Assembly: GCA_943735955.1 (NCBI GenBank)
Contig: OX030966.1
Coordinates: 3,057,011-3,121,010 of the forward strand
Direction: 5' to 3'
Origin: Piscicola geometra
Lineage: Eukaryota; Annelida; Clitellata; Hirudinida; Piscicolidae
Length of the DNA stretch: 64,000 nucleotides
Within the stretch, counting starts at the first letter, position 1, and each line of letters starts with the position of its first letter. Below, piece by piece: positions 1-10,338 of the stretch. The translations under genes were made by a program, and so were the position numbers. Under the pieces are notes generated by a model. It was not told the origin of the DNA. It saw only the letters and a program-made list of their open reading frames with translations, and did not search any database.

Positions 1-183
1 CCTTGAACGCTTGGAAGAGGGGACGAAGGAGCGAGGGGAGTGGTCGCCTCGACGACGAGATCATCATCAGAACGCACAAGCTGCTCATGCCGCTGCACCT
101 AATGATGATGATGATGAGGATGAGGAAGAGGAGGAGGAAGAGGAGGAGAAGGAGGATGAGGAGGATGACGAAGGTGATGAAGG

Positions 184-250
<67 letters not shown>

Positions 251-1507
251 ACACTCACTTGGTATCCATGCATGTTTCAAGCTTCATTCTCTCTTCCAGC
301 AATTGCAGAGCCTCCTCCTGTCACAGTGGTGATGATGATGATGATGCTGGTGATGATGCTGGTGATGATGATGATGCTGATGATGATGATGCTGCTGGTG
401 ATGATGATGATAGCAGCGGTGTCGAGACAAACCTGACCTGCAGGGTATCATGGCGAGTGGCGATGAGTTGGTGTGGAAGAGAAGGCTGCAAGGAAGGGAG
501 AGGTCGCTGGAGATGGAGAGATGCGATGAGGTTGTGCAGGAGGCGAACACAAGCTTGCTTCAGCTTCTGGGAAACAATGTGGTGATGTTCGGAGAAAGGA
601 AACTAAAATGGTGGTGTTGCATGGGAGTGAAAGTGTGAGCACCTGTTTAAAAGTGCAAATGTTCAGTGATGGATGAGTAATGAATGGATGAGTGATGAAT
701 GGATGAGTGATGAATGGTTGAGTGATGAATGGATGAGTGATGAATGGATGAGTGATGGATGGATGAGTGATGAATGGATGAGTGATGAATGGATGAGTGA
801 TGGATGGATGAGTGATGAATGGCTGAGTGATGAATGGATGAGTGATGAATGGATGAGTGATGGATGGATGAGTGATGAATGGATGAGTGATGGATGGATG
901 AGTGATGAATGGATGAGTGATGAATGGATGAGTGATGGATGGATGAGTTATGAATGGATGAGTTATGAATGGATGAAGGATGAATGGATGAGTGATGAAT
1001 GGATGAGTGATGAATGGATGAGTGATGGATGGACGAGTGATGAATGGATGAGTGATGAATGGATGAGTGATGAATGGATGAGTGATGAAAGGATGAGTGA
1101 TGAATGGATGAGTGATGAATGGATGAGTGATGAATGGATGAGTGATGGATGGATGAGTGATGAATGGATGAGTGATGGATGGATGAGTGATGAATGGATG
1201 AGTGATGAATGGATGAGTGATGAATGGATGAGTGATGAATGGATGATTGATGAATGAATGAATGATGGATGGATGAGTGATGAATGGATGAGTGATGAAT
1301 GAATGATTGATGAATGAATGAGTGCTAGATAGATGGATGAAAAGATGAGTGATGGATGAGTAAGAAAGAGGTGCTCACATGGGAGGCTTGAGGGTGGAAG
1401 GAGAGATGGATGGCAGTGAAGAGATCACGAGTCAGAAGAGAGAAGGAAGGAACATGTTGTGAGAAGAGGAAGGCACTGAGATTGCACAGCAAGTGGCTGA
1501 CGTCGCT
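1..1507 (-). CDS. RALGAPA: RalGAP alpha exon block 6 (4 exons, last one cut by the window edge)
   Basis: Exons 1507-1379 (43 codons, SDVSHLLCNLSAFLFSQHVP), 566-438 (43 codons, LPSLQPSLPHQLIATRHDTL), 317-259 (short, ends phase 2 at A-A/GTGAGT) and 98 to the edge (CSGMSSLCVLMM). The first two match RALGAPA well; the last two fit by phase and position. A 670-bp minisatellite and two (GAT)n blocks occupy the introns. Confidence 0.72.
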
Positions 1508-2361
1508 CTGTGTGGTTGACGCTGCTGTCACTCTCTTTTTATTTATTTTATTTTATTATTATTTATTATATTATATTATATTATAATATAATATATATAT
1601 TATATTATAATATATATATTATATTATATCAATATATTATTCATTATTATTCATTTTATTCTATCATTCAAGCGCCATCAGGCCTCGCGCTAGACCAAAT
1701 TTCTCGACCCAACTATTTTTTCAATCTATTAATAACGCAATTTACTTTTTTTAATTCCCTTTGAATCGACTTTGGAAAAACTTTAAATTTAACACTTTGG
1801 TATTGGTTTGTATTTATCTTTGTAATTTAACAGATAACTTTTAACAAATTCATCAAATTTGATTTTAAAAACATTGCGCATCAAACTTTGGTTTCAATGA
1901 AAAATGATTAACCTATAACTAAAATAACAAATCGCTTAAATGAAATATTTTCCAGATTTTTTATTCTTTTAAATCAGAATCTTTCTCATAAAATCATAGC
2001 AAATTTGAAAATATTTACAAACGACAGCGCAAGGCCTCAACTACAAGCTCGGTCTCGAAGCTCGTCCGGGTTTACGCCACGTTAATGATATTCGCGTTGT
2101 ATTTTATTGCATTGTATCATATTGCACAAGCACCACTACGGCACTACAGCTACACGAAAACATACAGCGTCAGAGGAGCAGAGGGTGAGATGCAGCAAGA
2201 GGAGCAGTCTCAAGAAGCCCTCCTCGCCACTGGACATGCCACTGTGCCACTGCATGAGACAGCAGGGGCAGCTGTCTCGGAGGAAGAGCTTGCACAGAAG
2301 ATGCCTGCTCAACTGCTTGCTCTCTTTGAACGTCTCGTCCAAACTGCAGCTCGCCTGATGG

Positions 2362-2410
<49 letters not shown>

Positions 2411-5400
2411 GATGATGATAATGATGATGATAATGATGATGATAATGATGATGATAATGATGATGAGAATGATGATGATAATGATGATGATAATGATGAT
2501 GATAATGATGGTGATAATGATGATGATAATGATGATGAGAATGATGATGATAATGATGATGATAATGATGATGATAATAATGATGATGATGATGATACCA
2601 TTTTGTTCCTTTAAGGAGAAGCGATAATAGATTTAGAAACCTGGAAGAGCCATGGCGCGCAGGCGAGGAGTGGGGAAGGCGGTTGGTTGGCATGGCGACG
2701 ACCGCTTGGGAGGTGCCGAAGAGAGAGGAAGAGTGTGTGGAGGTGAGAGAGGGAGGAGAGAAGAGCGAAATGGGCGGGGGGGTGAGTGAAGGTTAGGTTG
2801 ATGTTGCCAAGGCAGCAGAGCATGTGGTGCCACAATGAAGCAGCTATTTGCGGTGTATGGAGAACATGCTGTGTTGGCAAAAAGTGAATTTTCTTTTCTA
2901 TTACTTTTTCCTGCACCTCCACACTTGCAACAACTACACTTTCTTTACATTCTTTTTCTTCAACCTCACACTCAAAAATATCATCAAAATCTTCTTCTTC
3001 CTCAACATCGTCTTCTTCTTCATACTTCTCTTCATCATTATCCGCTGTCTTCTCCGTTCCCATCATCCTCTCGAGAAGGTCTGTTTTTGAAGACGACGAA
3101 CGTTCAACAATGGCCTTCACATCATTTAGAAAACTAAGAACAAAATAATATGTCTAGCAAGGCTCAATCAATTCCGATAATATTTTTTTATGGGAAACGC
3201 TGAATTGATAGATTACTGCTTGCAGATTTCGAATCTTTTAACATTTTAAAATACTAAGTTATGCCACTGTGAGGCAACATTTTTTAAACGGCTGCTGCAT
3301 CATCTATACCCCTATAAAACTATAAGTTACTACAAGACTATAAGACAAAAGACTATAAGCCACTATAAAACATAAAGGCACTACAAGACGCTCTAACCAG
3401 GAGAGGATTCGTGGCAGAAGAGATTGGGTGGGATGTCGATGGTGTCATGGCTGCTTGTGGTGGATATGATGTCCGAAGTGGAAGAGGGGGTGGAAGAGGG
3501 GGTAGGCATGGGTGGTGGTGGTGGGATGGGCGGGGGTGTGGTTGTTGTTGGTTGAAGAATGGGTGTGGTTGTTGTTGGTTGAAGAATGGGTGTGGTTGTT
3601 ATTGGAAGTATAGATGTAATTGTTGGTAGGGTGGGTGTGCTTGTTGTTGATATAAGAATGGGTGTGGTTGTTTTTGATGGAAGAATGGTTGTGGCAATTA
3701 GAAGTATGGGTGTTGTTTTTGTCGGTGGAAGGATGGGTGTGGTTGATGTAGGAATTGGTGTGGCTATTGGAAGCTGATTGAAAGCACTGCCACCTCGACC
3801 AACGTTGATTCGACTATTGTCAACTCCCCTATTTATGTCTTTTTTATTTTTCTCCAACGTCAGTGAGTCTGCAATGCCACTGTCCTCCTCTGAGCGTAAT
3901 TAATGCGCAGGTTTTTTTAGTGAGAAAATGTATACAACGTTTTGTTTGAAGTGAAATTTAAAAAAAATTTGTCAGAAAATATGGCCTCACGTAAAGTTTC
4001 AGTAATTTTAAGCTGGATGATTCCATTGAAATCGACGATACATTTTATCACTTCATGCTTTGCATAAAATATTAGCCTTTCATGAGAAATACACATTGGA
4101 AAAAAGAAGTAAATAAGAAGTAAGTGGAAGAGAAGTGAAAGGAATGACAGAAAGATCATGGAAAGTCACAACTCACTCTTCACGCGACAAAGAGTGTTCT
4201 CACTGTGGCATCTCTGCATCGTTGCATGCTCACCTGTAACGATTCCACGGTTAGCATGCATCATCACGTAAGGCGACCCAGTCAGTTCATTCCGAAAAAA
4301 TTCTCCTAATGAAACATTCATTACGAAACCGATCGAGCAAACAAGTGTGAAGCATGAATCGATTCTCTCGCACAAATTCATCAACGTTGGCCGGTCCGCG
4401 TTCAATCTCCTTCGATCAGTCAATCTTCCATTGTCATAGAAACACCACAATAAAAATTCAAACCAATTTCCATCTTTTATCTTGGTTTTCTGATAATCTC
4501 AAACAGTCTTCAACTCCAAACCTGCTCATTCCGCTATATTATCTTCCCATCTTTTCATTTGTCTGCCTCTATTTCGCCCCCCTGGGCAGTGCCTTGAAGA
4601 GTTGTTTTGACCAGCCCTGAGAAGCAAGAGACATGACCATCCCATCTTAGTTCCCTCCTTCTTTTCATTTTCGTTTGTTCGCTCTGTAAGACGGCCAGTA
4701 AATTTTTTTTCAAATAACAATTTCTTCTACAAAATTGTAATTCCTTTGCAGTTTTAAAATAGTTTGTTATGCGTTTTTGAATCTTCAATATTGAGACCAA
4801 CAAAGATCACAATTGACGGACATTTTTCTTCCATCCTATATATCAGTTAGCCAGAAAAGTGGGACAGATTTTTGTCATTACTAAAAACTAAACTTTTTTC
4901 ATAGTTTTTAAATAATTTTTTTTTACGAAAAAGAGCGAGCTCGGGGCAGTTAACTTAATCTTTGAGACGCTCATGAAAGCTGACCAAATCATAATTTTGA
5001 TGATTCGTTAGGTCCGTAGTGAAATTGTTCGGGAGTGAAAATGGTATAGAAAGAATTTATCACTAGATGAAAGTATTAAGACGTGGATTTATAAAAAAAA
5101 TACTTTATAAAAAATGAACTATTACAGGGTGAATTTTTAAAGAATTGAATTTTAAAAAGAGAATTGGTCGAAGATTGAATTGACTGCAATGCCACACAAG
5201 CAGACATGAAGCACCTCTCGAAGACTGCATGCGCTGGTGCAAGGCTTCTTGGTCCGTGCAAGAAAAAGCTTCAGTTGGAAAAGAAAACTCGCCTGTTCTC
5301 ACAACCTGACTTCCCTCGCTTCCAGCCAGCTTGCCTTCGGTGCATTTTAATAACGATGAAAAACTTTCATACGACACTCAAATGAGAGAACCAACAAAAC

Positions 5401-8186
5401 AAGTCATATTATGAGTGAGTGAGTCAACAAAGTTCTGCGTCACAAAAGCGACCTCTCGCGAGACAAGGAGCGTCAGTGTCAAGGCCGTAGACGTGGCGTG
5501 CAAGCAGCTTCGTCAGCATGGCCATGGTGCTCTGGGGAGGGTGCATTGTTAGTGTGTGCATGCGAGTGTTCCATCAGCGGCACTAACACTCCACTGCAGC
5601 AGCAGGTGAGAGGAGGGAGTCAAGGAAGTGAGACACTCAGCAAGGGCCTGCCACATAGCGGTGCTGACGCGACCTTCTAGGTGAGCCCGCATCCATGTAA
5701 GCAGCAATGTCTTTCAAGTTGTGGTTGAGTTTGTTGTCGTTGTATTGTATTAAATTTTATTGTATTGAATTGTATTGTGTTGTATTGTGTTGAATTGTAT
5801 TGTGTTGTATTGTATTATATTGTATTTTATTGTATTTTATTGTATTTTATTGTATTGTATTATATTGTATTTAAGTGTATTGTATTGTATTGTATTGTTG
5901 CTGAAGTTGGGGCACAAGATAGCACCTTGCAGAGGGCCTCAAGCAGGTCTGCCTCTTCCTCCTGCTGGTTCACCCTCTCTCCTTCTCTCACTCTCCTCAA
6001 CAACACCCCCTCTTGTCTCGCCACCCTCAACAGCACCTCCATCAAACTCTCCCTGCATCAGTTCAGTGAACTTTCATTCTTAGAACGTCTTATTCTCAAA
6101 CACGCTGCAACATTATGAGCAACAACAACAACATCAGAAGAACAAACAAGTAACCAGGTGAGTTGCTGCATGGGCAGTGACGTCACACAAAACCTCCAAA
6201 ACCTCAACAAGCGTTTGCTCACGTCCACCTGTTGGTAGCTTCAATGCATCATCAAATGCATATTAATACTGCAGTTGCTAGCCTCAATTGTACACGCCCC
6301 AATACCTGCAACGCCTGCTTGCTTCCTCTAAACGCTTGCGAGGAAATCTCGAAAAAGAATCTCAAACAGGTCTGCAGTCCGATCTCCAAACCACCACCAG
6401 TCTGCCGTGTGGCACAAGAGGCTGCCAATTCAGTCCAAGGCAGTCTAATGTAGTCTAATGTAGTCTATTATTTATTATAACCAATGCAGTCTATTATTTA
6501 TTATAACCAATGCAGCCTATTATTTATTATAACCAATGCAGTCTATTATTTATTATAACCAATGCAGTCTATTATTTATTATAACCAATGCAGTTTATTA
6601 TTTATCATAACCAATGCAGTCTGAAGCTCTTATTAGAAACAAGGGGAACCCAATGTGCAAAACCTTAGAATGAGAAGATTCATAAGATTGAGGAGATTAA
6701 CTTGAAACTTGATGCAACGACATTCCACGATGTACCACGACACCCACCTTAACGACATCTGCTTTGCTATCCCCATCCTCCTCCTCTTTGTCCTCTTCTT
6801 CACAATCATCATCATCAGCACCATTCTTGACTGGCTTAGGTTCATGTAGGAATATTGGCAACTCACCAAGCGGTGGTTGTTGAAACTTGACTGCTGGACT
6901 TTCCGTGGGCGGCATGGTTGGATGCGATGTCTCAGAGGTTGTGTGACTGGGGAGAGGTGGAGCGGAAGGGAGGTTAAGAGTGTGGGGTAGTGTGGTAGCA
7001 GGCTTGGTGTGGTAGGGGAGGGGAAGGGAGCGGTGGTAGTGGTGGTGGAGATAGGCGGTGAACCAGTGTTTATAGACCATGGTGACCCTCTTCATCAACA
7101 GACATCCTTCCGCCTCGTCACCACAGTGCAGGTATGCCTGAGAATGATTCAAGCTTGGATGTTTGTGTGTGTGTGAGATAGTAGGTGGGATGTGGATGGG
7201 TGGAGAGGGTGGAAAGAATGGATGAGTGAAGAAAGTGGAATGTGGATAAATGTAAAGTGGAATGTGGATGGGTGGAAAGAGTGGATTGAGGTTTAGAACA
7301 TGGAAAGAGAGAAGGGGCACCTGTCTGAAGACCTCGTGGATGACATTGATGTTGTGTCTGCTGCTGTAGAACACCTCCCTCACCACCTGAGCCTGTGAGC
7401 ACATCTGACTAGTATTATTAGTTCATTTCAACTTCATAATATTTATTATTATTATTCATTATTATTATTTTTGTTGTTGTTACTATTATTATTGTTGTTT
7501 TTATTATTATTATTAAAAGCACTCCTCACACCTCTTGCCTGCAGACCGATGCTTGCTTCCATTCAGTGCCTTCCTGCCAGGAATCCTCTCTACTTAGCCT
7601 GCTGCTAATCCTATCTCTGCCATCATCATCATCATCATCGCCATCATCATCACCATCATCATCATAATTATCATCATTATAATCATCATCATCTTCATCT
7701 TCATCATAATTATCATCATCCTCATCACCATCCCCATATCTATCACTATCATGAAAAAGAAAAACACCTGAAAGAAAGGTTAGTATGGGTGCAGAACCAT
7801 CTGATGATGCTTTCTTGGCAAGTGAAGAGAGTTGATGATGATGACGATGATGACGATGATGATGATGATGCTGGCTGGAGGAATGAAGAAGAAGACGAAT
7901 GTTGTGAAGGGCGTGAAGAGGAGGAGGGGGAGGAGGCGGAGGGTGCATAAAGGTCGGTGGAGGAGTGGAGTTTGCAGAAGAAGTGGGGGAGGTAGAAGGA
8001 GGAGATTTGTTGGAAGAGGAAGCCGAATGATGCTCCCCCCTCGCGGCCGTCACTCCAGCGCAGTTTCCTCGTCTTTTGAGGGGAAGGAGATGATGGTGAT
8101 GATGATGGTGATGATGGTGATGATGTGGATGAAGATATGGATGATGATGATGACGATGATAGATGATTTTGATAGATGATAAGATA

Positions 8187-8221
<35 letters not shown>

Positions 8222-9352
8222 AATGATGATGATGAATATGATGCTGATGATGATGATGACGATAGAGGAATGCCCACCTCAGAGACTGCAGACGACAGCA
8301 AGCATTCGAGGAAGTGCTTTGTGAGGTTGACAGGCGTTTTGTCGCTCGTCTGCGCTGGCAACAAGACACACTCCTCGAGACTGCATAGTGCCCCTGTGAG
8401 TCGAAAGTTCAATGGGGTAGTGTTGTGGTGTTGTATGGTGGTGTGTTCAATGAGGTAATGGTGGTGTTGTATGGTGGTATCGGTGGTGGTGGTAGTAGTA
8501 GTGGTGGGGTGAAGTATATTGGTTGTTTGGGGGTGTGGTATGGTGTGGTATGGTGGTGGTGAGTTGTGGTATTGCAGAAAGAACGGAAGGAAAGTACTTG
8601 GTAGGGTGGGAGAAATGGAGGAGGGCCAGAGGAGGTGCTGGAAGAGGAGGTGCACTGAAGACGGAGCATTTTCCATCAGACTGCCATACCACATCACGAA
8701 GAGTCGAGTGCCTACACACCGCAACTGTTGCCAAGGTGATGTGCATGCTACAGGGCTGCGCAGAACAATGAGAATGCCATGAATAATGCATCGAATCTCA
8801 ATTGAATAGTCACCCTGATAGAGTTGCCTTGGTGCAGAAGTCGTCTCATTATCTGACCTTGACCCCAAAATGGAAGATTTGATGTTAAAAGAATTAAAAA
8901 TCATTAAACATTATATTCTGAAAAATTATATTAATCATTAGCATCCTCAGCATTCACCTATGCTGTTCACTTGCCATCTCTTGTGGAGCAATTCAGGCAG
9001 GTAAATGAGAATTTTCTGAATGAAAACACGTATGATTTCTATTTTAAAATATTATTTTATTTAAAAAAACTTTTATTCAAATGTTTAAAGATTAAACAAA
9101 ACTACTCACTTCAAAAATGAAGATAACAAAATCTAGCTCCTCCCTGAGAGCCTTGGTGACTAGCAAGATTAACAATAATATTTTAAATACTTTTTAATGA
9201 AAGGAATAATTTATAAAGTTGTAGGCAATGAGTGACAGTACCTCTAGCTTGGAGACTGGTTTGAATGTTGTTGAAGGAATCATGGAAAAGAAGATAAATG
9301 ATGGAATGTGAGTGCTCAAAAAAGGTCTTCAACTCTTTCTCTGTGTAGCATT
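1..9352 (-). CDS. RALGAPA: RalGAP alpha subunit (tuberin-like Ral GTPase-activating protein), 5' two thirds of a multi-exon gene, runs off the left edge
   Basis: RalGAP alpha pairs with RalGAP beta and switches off RalA/RalB by stimulating GTP hydrolysis in the cytoplasm. I identified it by reading short minus-strand exons in order and recognising co-linear similarity to vertebrate RALGAPA1/2 from near the N-terminus into the central HEAT-like region. Exons by high-to-low coordinate: 9352-9242, 9159-9110, 9015-8958, 8857-8814, 8724-8598, 8393-8278, 8072-about 7900, 7813-7768, 7601-7532, 7392-7321, 7137-6748, 6371-6306, 6228-6155, 6052-5926, 5710-5588, 5531-5453, 5292-5215, 4233-4177, 3889-about 3400, 3133-2641, 2354-2166, 1507-1379, 566-438, 317-259, 98-1. 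Nearly all have AG/GT borders and matching phases. The Rap/Ran-GAP domain is C-terminal in this family and must lie left of base 1. The first exon is not resolved: similarity continues to about 9465 (LRDVKRLKSLKNN) and the start codon is not identified. Donors of the exons ending near 7900 and 3400 are uncertain. Confidence 0.85.
100..252. repeat. (GAT)n microsatellite
   Basis: Long GAT/GAG triplet tract in the RalGAP alpha intron between the exons at 98 and 259. It generates open frames of poly-Asp, poly-Met and poly-Ser on both strands that are not genes. A related GATGCTG-rich tract lies at 329-412. Confidence 0.95.
660..1330. repeat. 15-bp minisatellite, unit GGATGAGTGATGAAT
   Basis: About 44 copies of a 15-bp unit with point variants (GAA/GGA, GTT, AGG) fill the intron between the exons at 566 and 1379. 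Because 15 is divisible by three, the plus strand is open for 194 codons as a repeating E-W-M-S-D peptide. Confidence 0.95.
1535..1680. repeat. AT-rich low-complexity tract
   Basis: TTTATT/TATTA/ATATAT simple sequence. The rest of 1680-2160 is AT-rich intron of the RalGAP alpha gene, where I see no exon. Confidence 0.85.
2166..3133 (-). CDS. RALGAPA: RalGAP alpha exon block 5 (acidic segment and central domain)
   Basis: Exon 3133-2641 opens with a Glu/Asp-rich segment, then TPQIAASLWHHMLCCLGNIN, and closes with PSPLLACAPWLFQ before a CAG/GTTTCT donor. Exon 2354-2166 (CAG acceptor, GTATGT donor, 63 codons) continues with SLDETFKESKQLSRHLLCKL. Both junctions are phase 0 and the join W-L-F-Q/A-S reproduces the human W-L-F-K-A-T context. 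Confidence 0.82.
2358..2600. repeat. (GATAATGAT)n / (GAT)n microsatellite
   Basis: Imperfect tract directly upstream (in gene sense) of the exon at 2354. The acceptor CATCAG of that exon is the edge of the repeat. Confidence 0.93.
3400..4233 (-). CDS. RALGAPA: RalGAP alpha variable-region exons (2 exons, one Pro/Thr-rich)
   Basis: Exon 4233-4177 has a TACAG acceptor and an A/GTGAGT donor and keeps the phase-1 chain. The next exon starts at 3889 (CTCAG acceptor, phase 1) and stays open to about 3393. It begins K-E-D-S-G-I-A-D-S-L-T-L and then becomes a Pro/Thr/Ile repeat with units of the type TTTTPILQP. The same region of vertebrate RALGAPA is disordered and Ser/Thr-rich, so weak conservation is expected. 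The only GT near the end of the open frame does not match the phase of the exon at 3133, so the 3' border or an extra exon is unresolved. Confidence 0.55.
4526..4720 (-). mobile_element. Fragment of a non-LTR retrotransposon reverse-transcriptase ORF tail
   Basis: Two overlapping minus-strand frames contain RWDGHV and GRQMKRWEDNI, the familiar C-terminal signature (R-W-x-G-H-V ... K-R-W-x-D-N-I) of widespread animal retrotransposon ORFs. The signature is split across frames, so at least one frameshift is present and the fragment is dead. It sits in a RalGAP alpha intron. Confidence 0.7.
5215..6371 (-). CDS. RALGAPA: RalGAP alpha exon block 4 (6 exons)
   Basis: Exons 6371-6306 (weak similarity), 6228-6155 (VDVSKRLLRFWRFCV), 6052-5926 (ESLMEVLLRVARQEGVLL), 5710-5588 (TLLLTWMRAHLEGRVSTAMW), 5531-5453 (STMAMLTKLLARHVYGLD) and 5292-5215 (weak similarity, phase 1 at both ends). 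The Trp codon split between 6155 and 6052 restores the conserved T-W-E motif, which supports that splice. A (TATTG)n microsatellite fills the intron at 5740-5900. Confidence 0.82.
5740..5905. repeat. (TATTG)n microsatellite
   Basis: Pentamer repeat TGTAT/TATTG with TATTT variants, in the intron between the exons at 5710 and 5926. Confidence 0.93.
6445..6625. repeat. 26-bp tandem repeat, about 6 copies
   Basis: Unit close to TGCAGTCTATTATTTATTATAACCAA, with single-base variants. It is intronic, directly head-to-tail without spacers. Confidence 0.92.
6748..7392 (-). CDS. RALGAPA: RalGAP alpha exon block 3 (2 exons)
   Basis: Exon 7392-7321 encodes AQVVREVFYSSRHNINVIHE and ends at a CAG/GTGCCC donor; exon 7137-6748 continues with GCLLMKRVTMVYKHWF, a His/Pro/Thr-rich linker, a GELPIFLHEP motif and a strongly acidic run. 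Both exons are phase 0. This is the most recognisable RALGAPA segment in the window: the human protein has the same V-R-x-V-F-S-S-x-R-x-N-x-N pattern followed by M-x-x-V-x-x-V-Y-x-x-W. Confidence 0.88.
7437..7740. repeat. (TTA)n and (CAT)n microsatellites
   Basis: TTATTA tract at 7437-7517 and CATCATCAT tract at 7620-7735, on either side of the small RalGAP alpha exon 7601-7532. Confidence 0.9.
7532..8393 (-). CDS. RALGAPA: RalGAP alpha exon block 2 (4 exons with intronic GAT repeats)
   Basis: Exons 8393-8278 (NLTKHFLECLLSSAVSE), 8072-about 7900 (GFLFQQISSFYLPHFF followed by a Ser/Pro-rich tail), 7813-7768 (SIIRWFCTHTNLSF) and 7601-7532 (LSREDSWQEGTEWKQA). They are co-linear with the human segment around residues 180-400. 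The phases 1-0, then 1-2-0, fit the neighbours, but the donor after the Ser/Pro-rich stretch is not obvious. Two of the introns consist largely of (GAT)n. Confidence 0.75.
8085..8265. repeat. (GAT)n microsatellite
   Basis: GATGATGGT/GATGAT tract filling the intron between the exons at 8072 and 8278. A further GGTGGTGTTGTAT-type repeat spans about 8420-8570. Confidence 0.93.
8598..9352 (-). CDS. RALGAPA: RalGAP alpha N-terminal exon block (5 exons)
   Basis: Five small exons carry the start of the conserved N-terminal helical region. Readable peptides are KELKTFFEHSHSIIYLLF (9352-9242), ALREELDFVIFIFE (9159-9110), KILIYLPELLHKRWQ (9015-8958), QIMRRLLHQGNSIR (8857-8814) and LRCVGTRLFVMWYGSLMEN (8724-8598). 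Phases run 1, 0, 1, 0, 1 across the junctions with canonical GT donors, and introns are only about 80-100 bp. The order and spacing of these blocks match RALGAPA1. An unrelated reading frame crosses the 8814/8724 intron and gives a spurious long open frame. Confidence 0.85.
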
Positions 9353-9727
9353 CTGCAGAGATGAGATTCATAGTCATCAGCATCTTTACCATCAGATTAT
9401 TAATGCATGAAGCTGGCATGCAAAAATTATTTTTCAAAGATTTGAGTCGTTTCACATCTCTGAGCATTTGAACAATCAGCTCAAAATGACCAAACTGTTT
9501 CACTTTTAGCCTTCAGAATGACACGAATGCATTGGATTCTAAGCTAAATGAACAACTGCTAAATTGTAAATTTAGTTGCGGCAAATTCTTTCTAGCTTCC
9601 AAAGATTAGATACCTTCAAACTATACACAACTAATTTATATTTATAAAATTGAGTCATTTTAATAAAATCTTTCTAATGCCATAGTTTAATAGCACTTTG
9701 AAATTTTCAATAAATGGCTTTGAGTAG

Positions 9728-9805
9728 ACTATGACATGAACAACCGACTGCTTGACTAATAATGAAAGGTCATAGGTTCGAGTGCAACCGATGCCCTTAT
9801 ATTAT
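9728..9805 (+). repeat. Possible tRNA-derived SINE head
   Basis: GGTTCGAGTGC resembles a pol III B box and sits about 45 bp after a loose A-box-like stretch. A near-perfect palindrome follows at 9820. The fold is not a credible tRNA, so at most it is a degenerate SINE. Confidence 0.3.
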
Positions 9806-9819
9806 AAGGCTTATAAGTT

Positions 9820-9862
9820 ATTTGCATCTATGGGTTATAAGTTATAACCCATAGATGCAAAT
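9820..9862. repeat. Near-perfect 43-bp palindrome
   Basis: Left arm 9820-9839 begins ATTTGCATCTATGGGTTATA; the right arm 9843-9862 is its exact reverse complement, separated by 3 bp. It could be a cruciform-prone site or the fused ends of a small inverted element. Confidence 0.9.
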
Positions 9863-10335
9863 TAAAATATGCAGCCTTAGTTGCCTGGAAGCTGGTTCAG
9901 GTTATATGCTACTATAATAATGCTCATCCTTATTATTATTATTATTATTATTATTATAACTCCTTCAATCATTAAATTTTAAATTAAAATTTTTAATGAA
10001 TGCCTCTTGGACTTTAATAATTTAAAGTGCCACTGACCAGCAACCGCCCTAAGGTGCCTAAGACGGGAGAAAACGTCTTTTCTTACATCCACTACTTTTA
10101 TTACAGACTTGCCGACGTCTATCCTACGTCCAAACATTCCTAGATGTGAACTTCACAGTGAAGATTTAGTCTACCTTAGTAATAATTAGTTATTAGTGTC
10201 TACTTTTAACTTTAAAAAACGTAAATTATTATCTTTATCCAACATTTATGATTACACACAATAAATGAAATAAAATATAAAGCCTAAAATATAAATTCAA
10301 AGAAATGAAAAAATAATTTTATTTTTTTTATTTTT
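9863..10335. other. Intergenic, no gene seen
   Basis: AT-rich sequence with a short (TTA)n at about 9933-9957. No splice-supported or long coding frame on either strand. Confidence 0.6.
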
Positions 10336-10338
10336 AGA

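Noticed and set aside
11..436. Acidic 141-codon frame and mirrored Ser- and Met-rich frames
   Set aside because: All come from (GAT)n; the real coding sequence here is the RalGAP alpha exons on the minus strand.
673..1257. 194-codon plus-strand frame of repeated E-W-M-S-D
   Set aside because: It is the 15-bp minisatellite read in frame; it lies within a minus-strand intron and has no non-repetitive sequence.
2136..2693. His/Tyr-rich and Ser-rich minus-strand frames
   Set aside because: Product of the GATAAT repeat fused to the true exon 2354-2166; the repeat part is intronic.
6445..6625. Regular direct repeats resembling a CRISPR array
   Set aside because: The copies are head-to-tail with no unique spacers and lie in a eukaryotic intron.
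8050..8904. 284-codon minus-strand open frame as one exon
   Set aside because: It changes between true RalGAP exons and repeat in different frames; short exons with matching phases explain the conserved parts.
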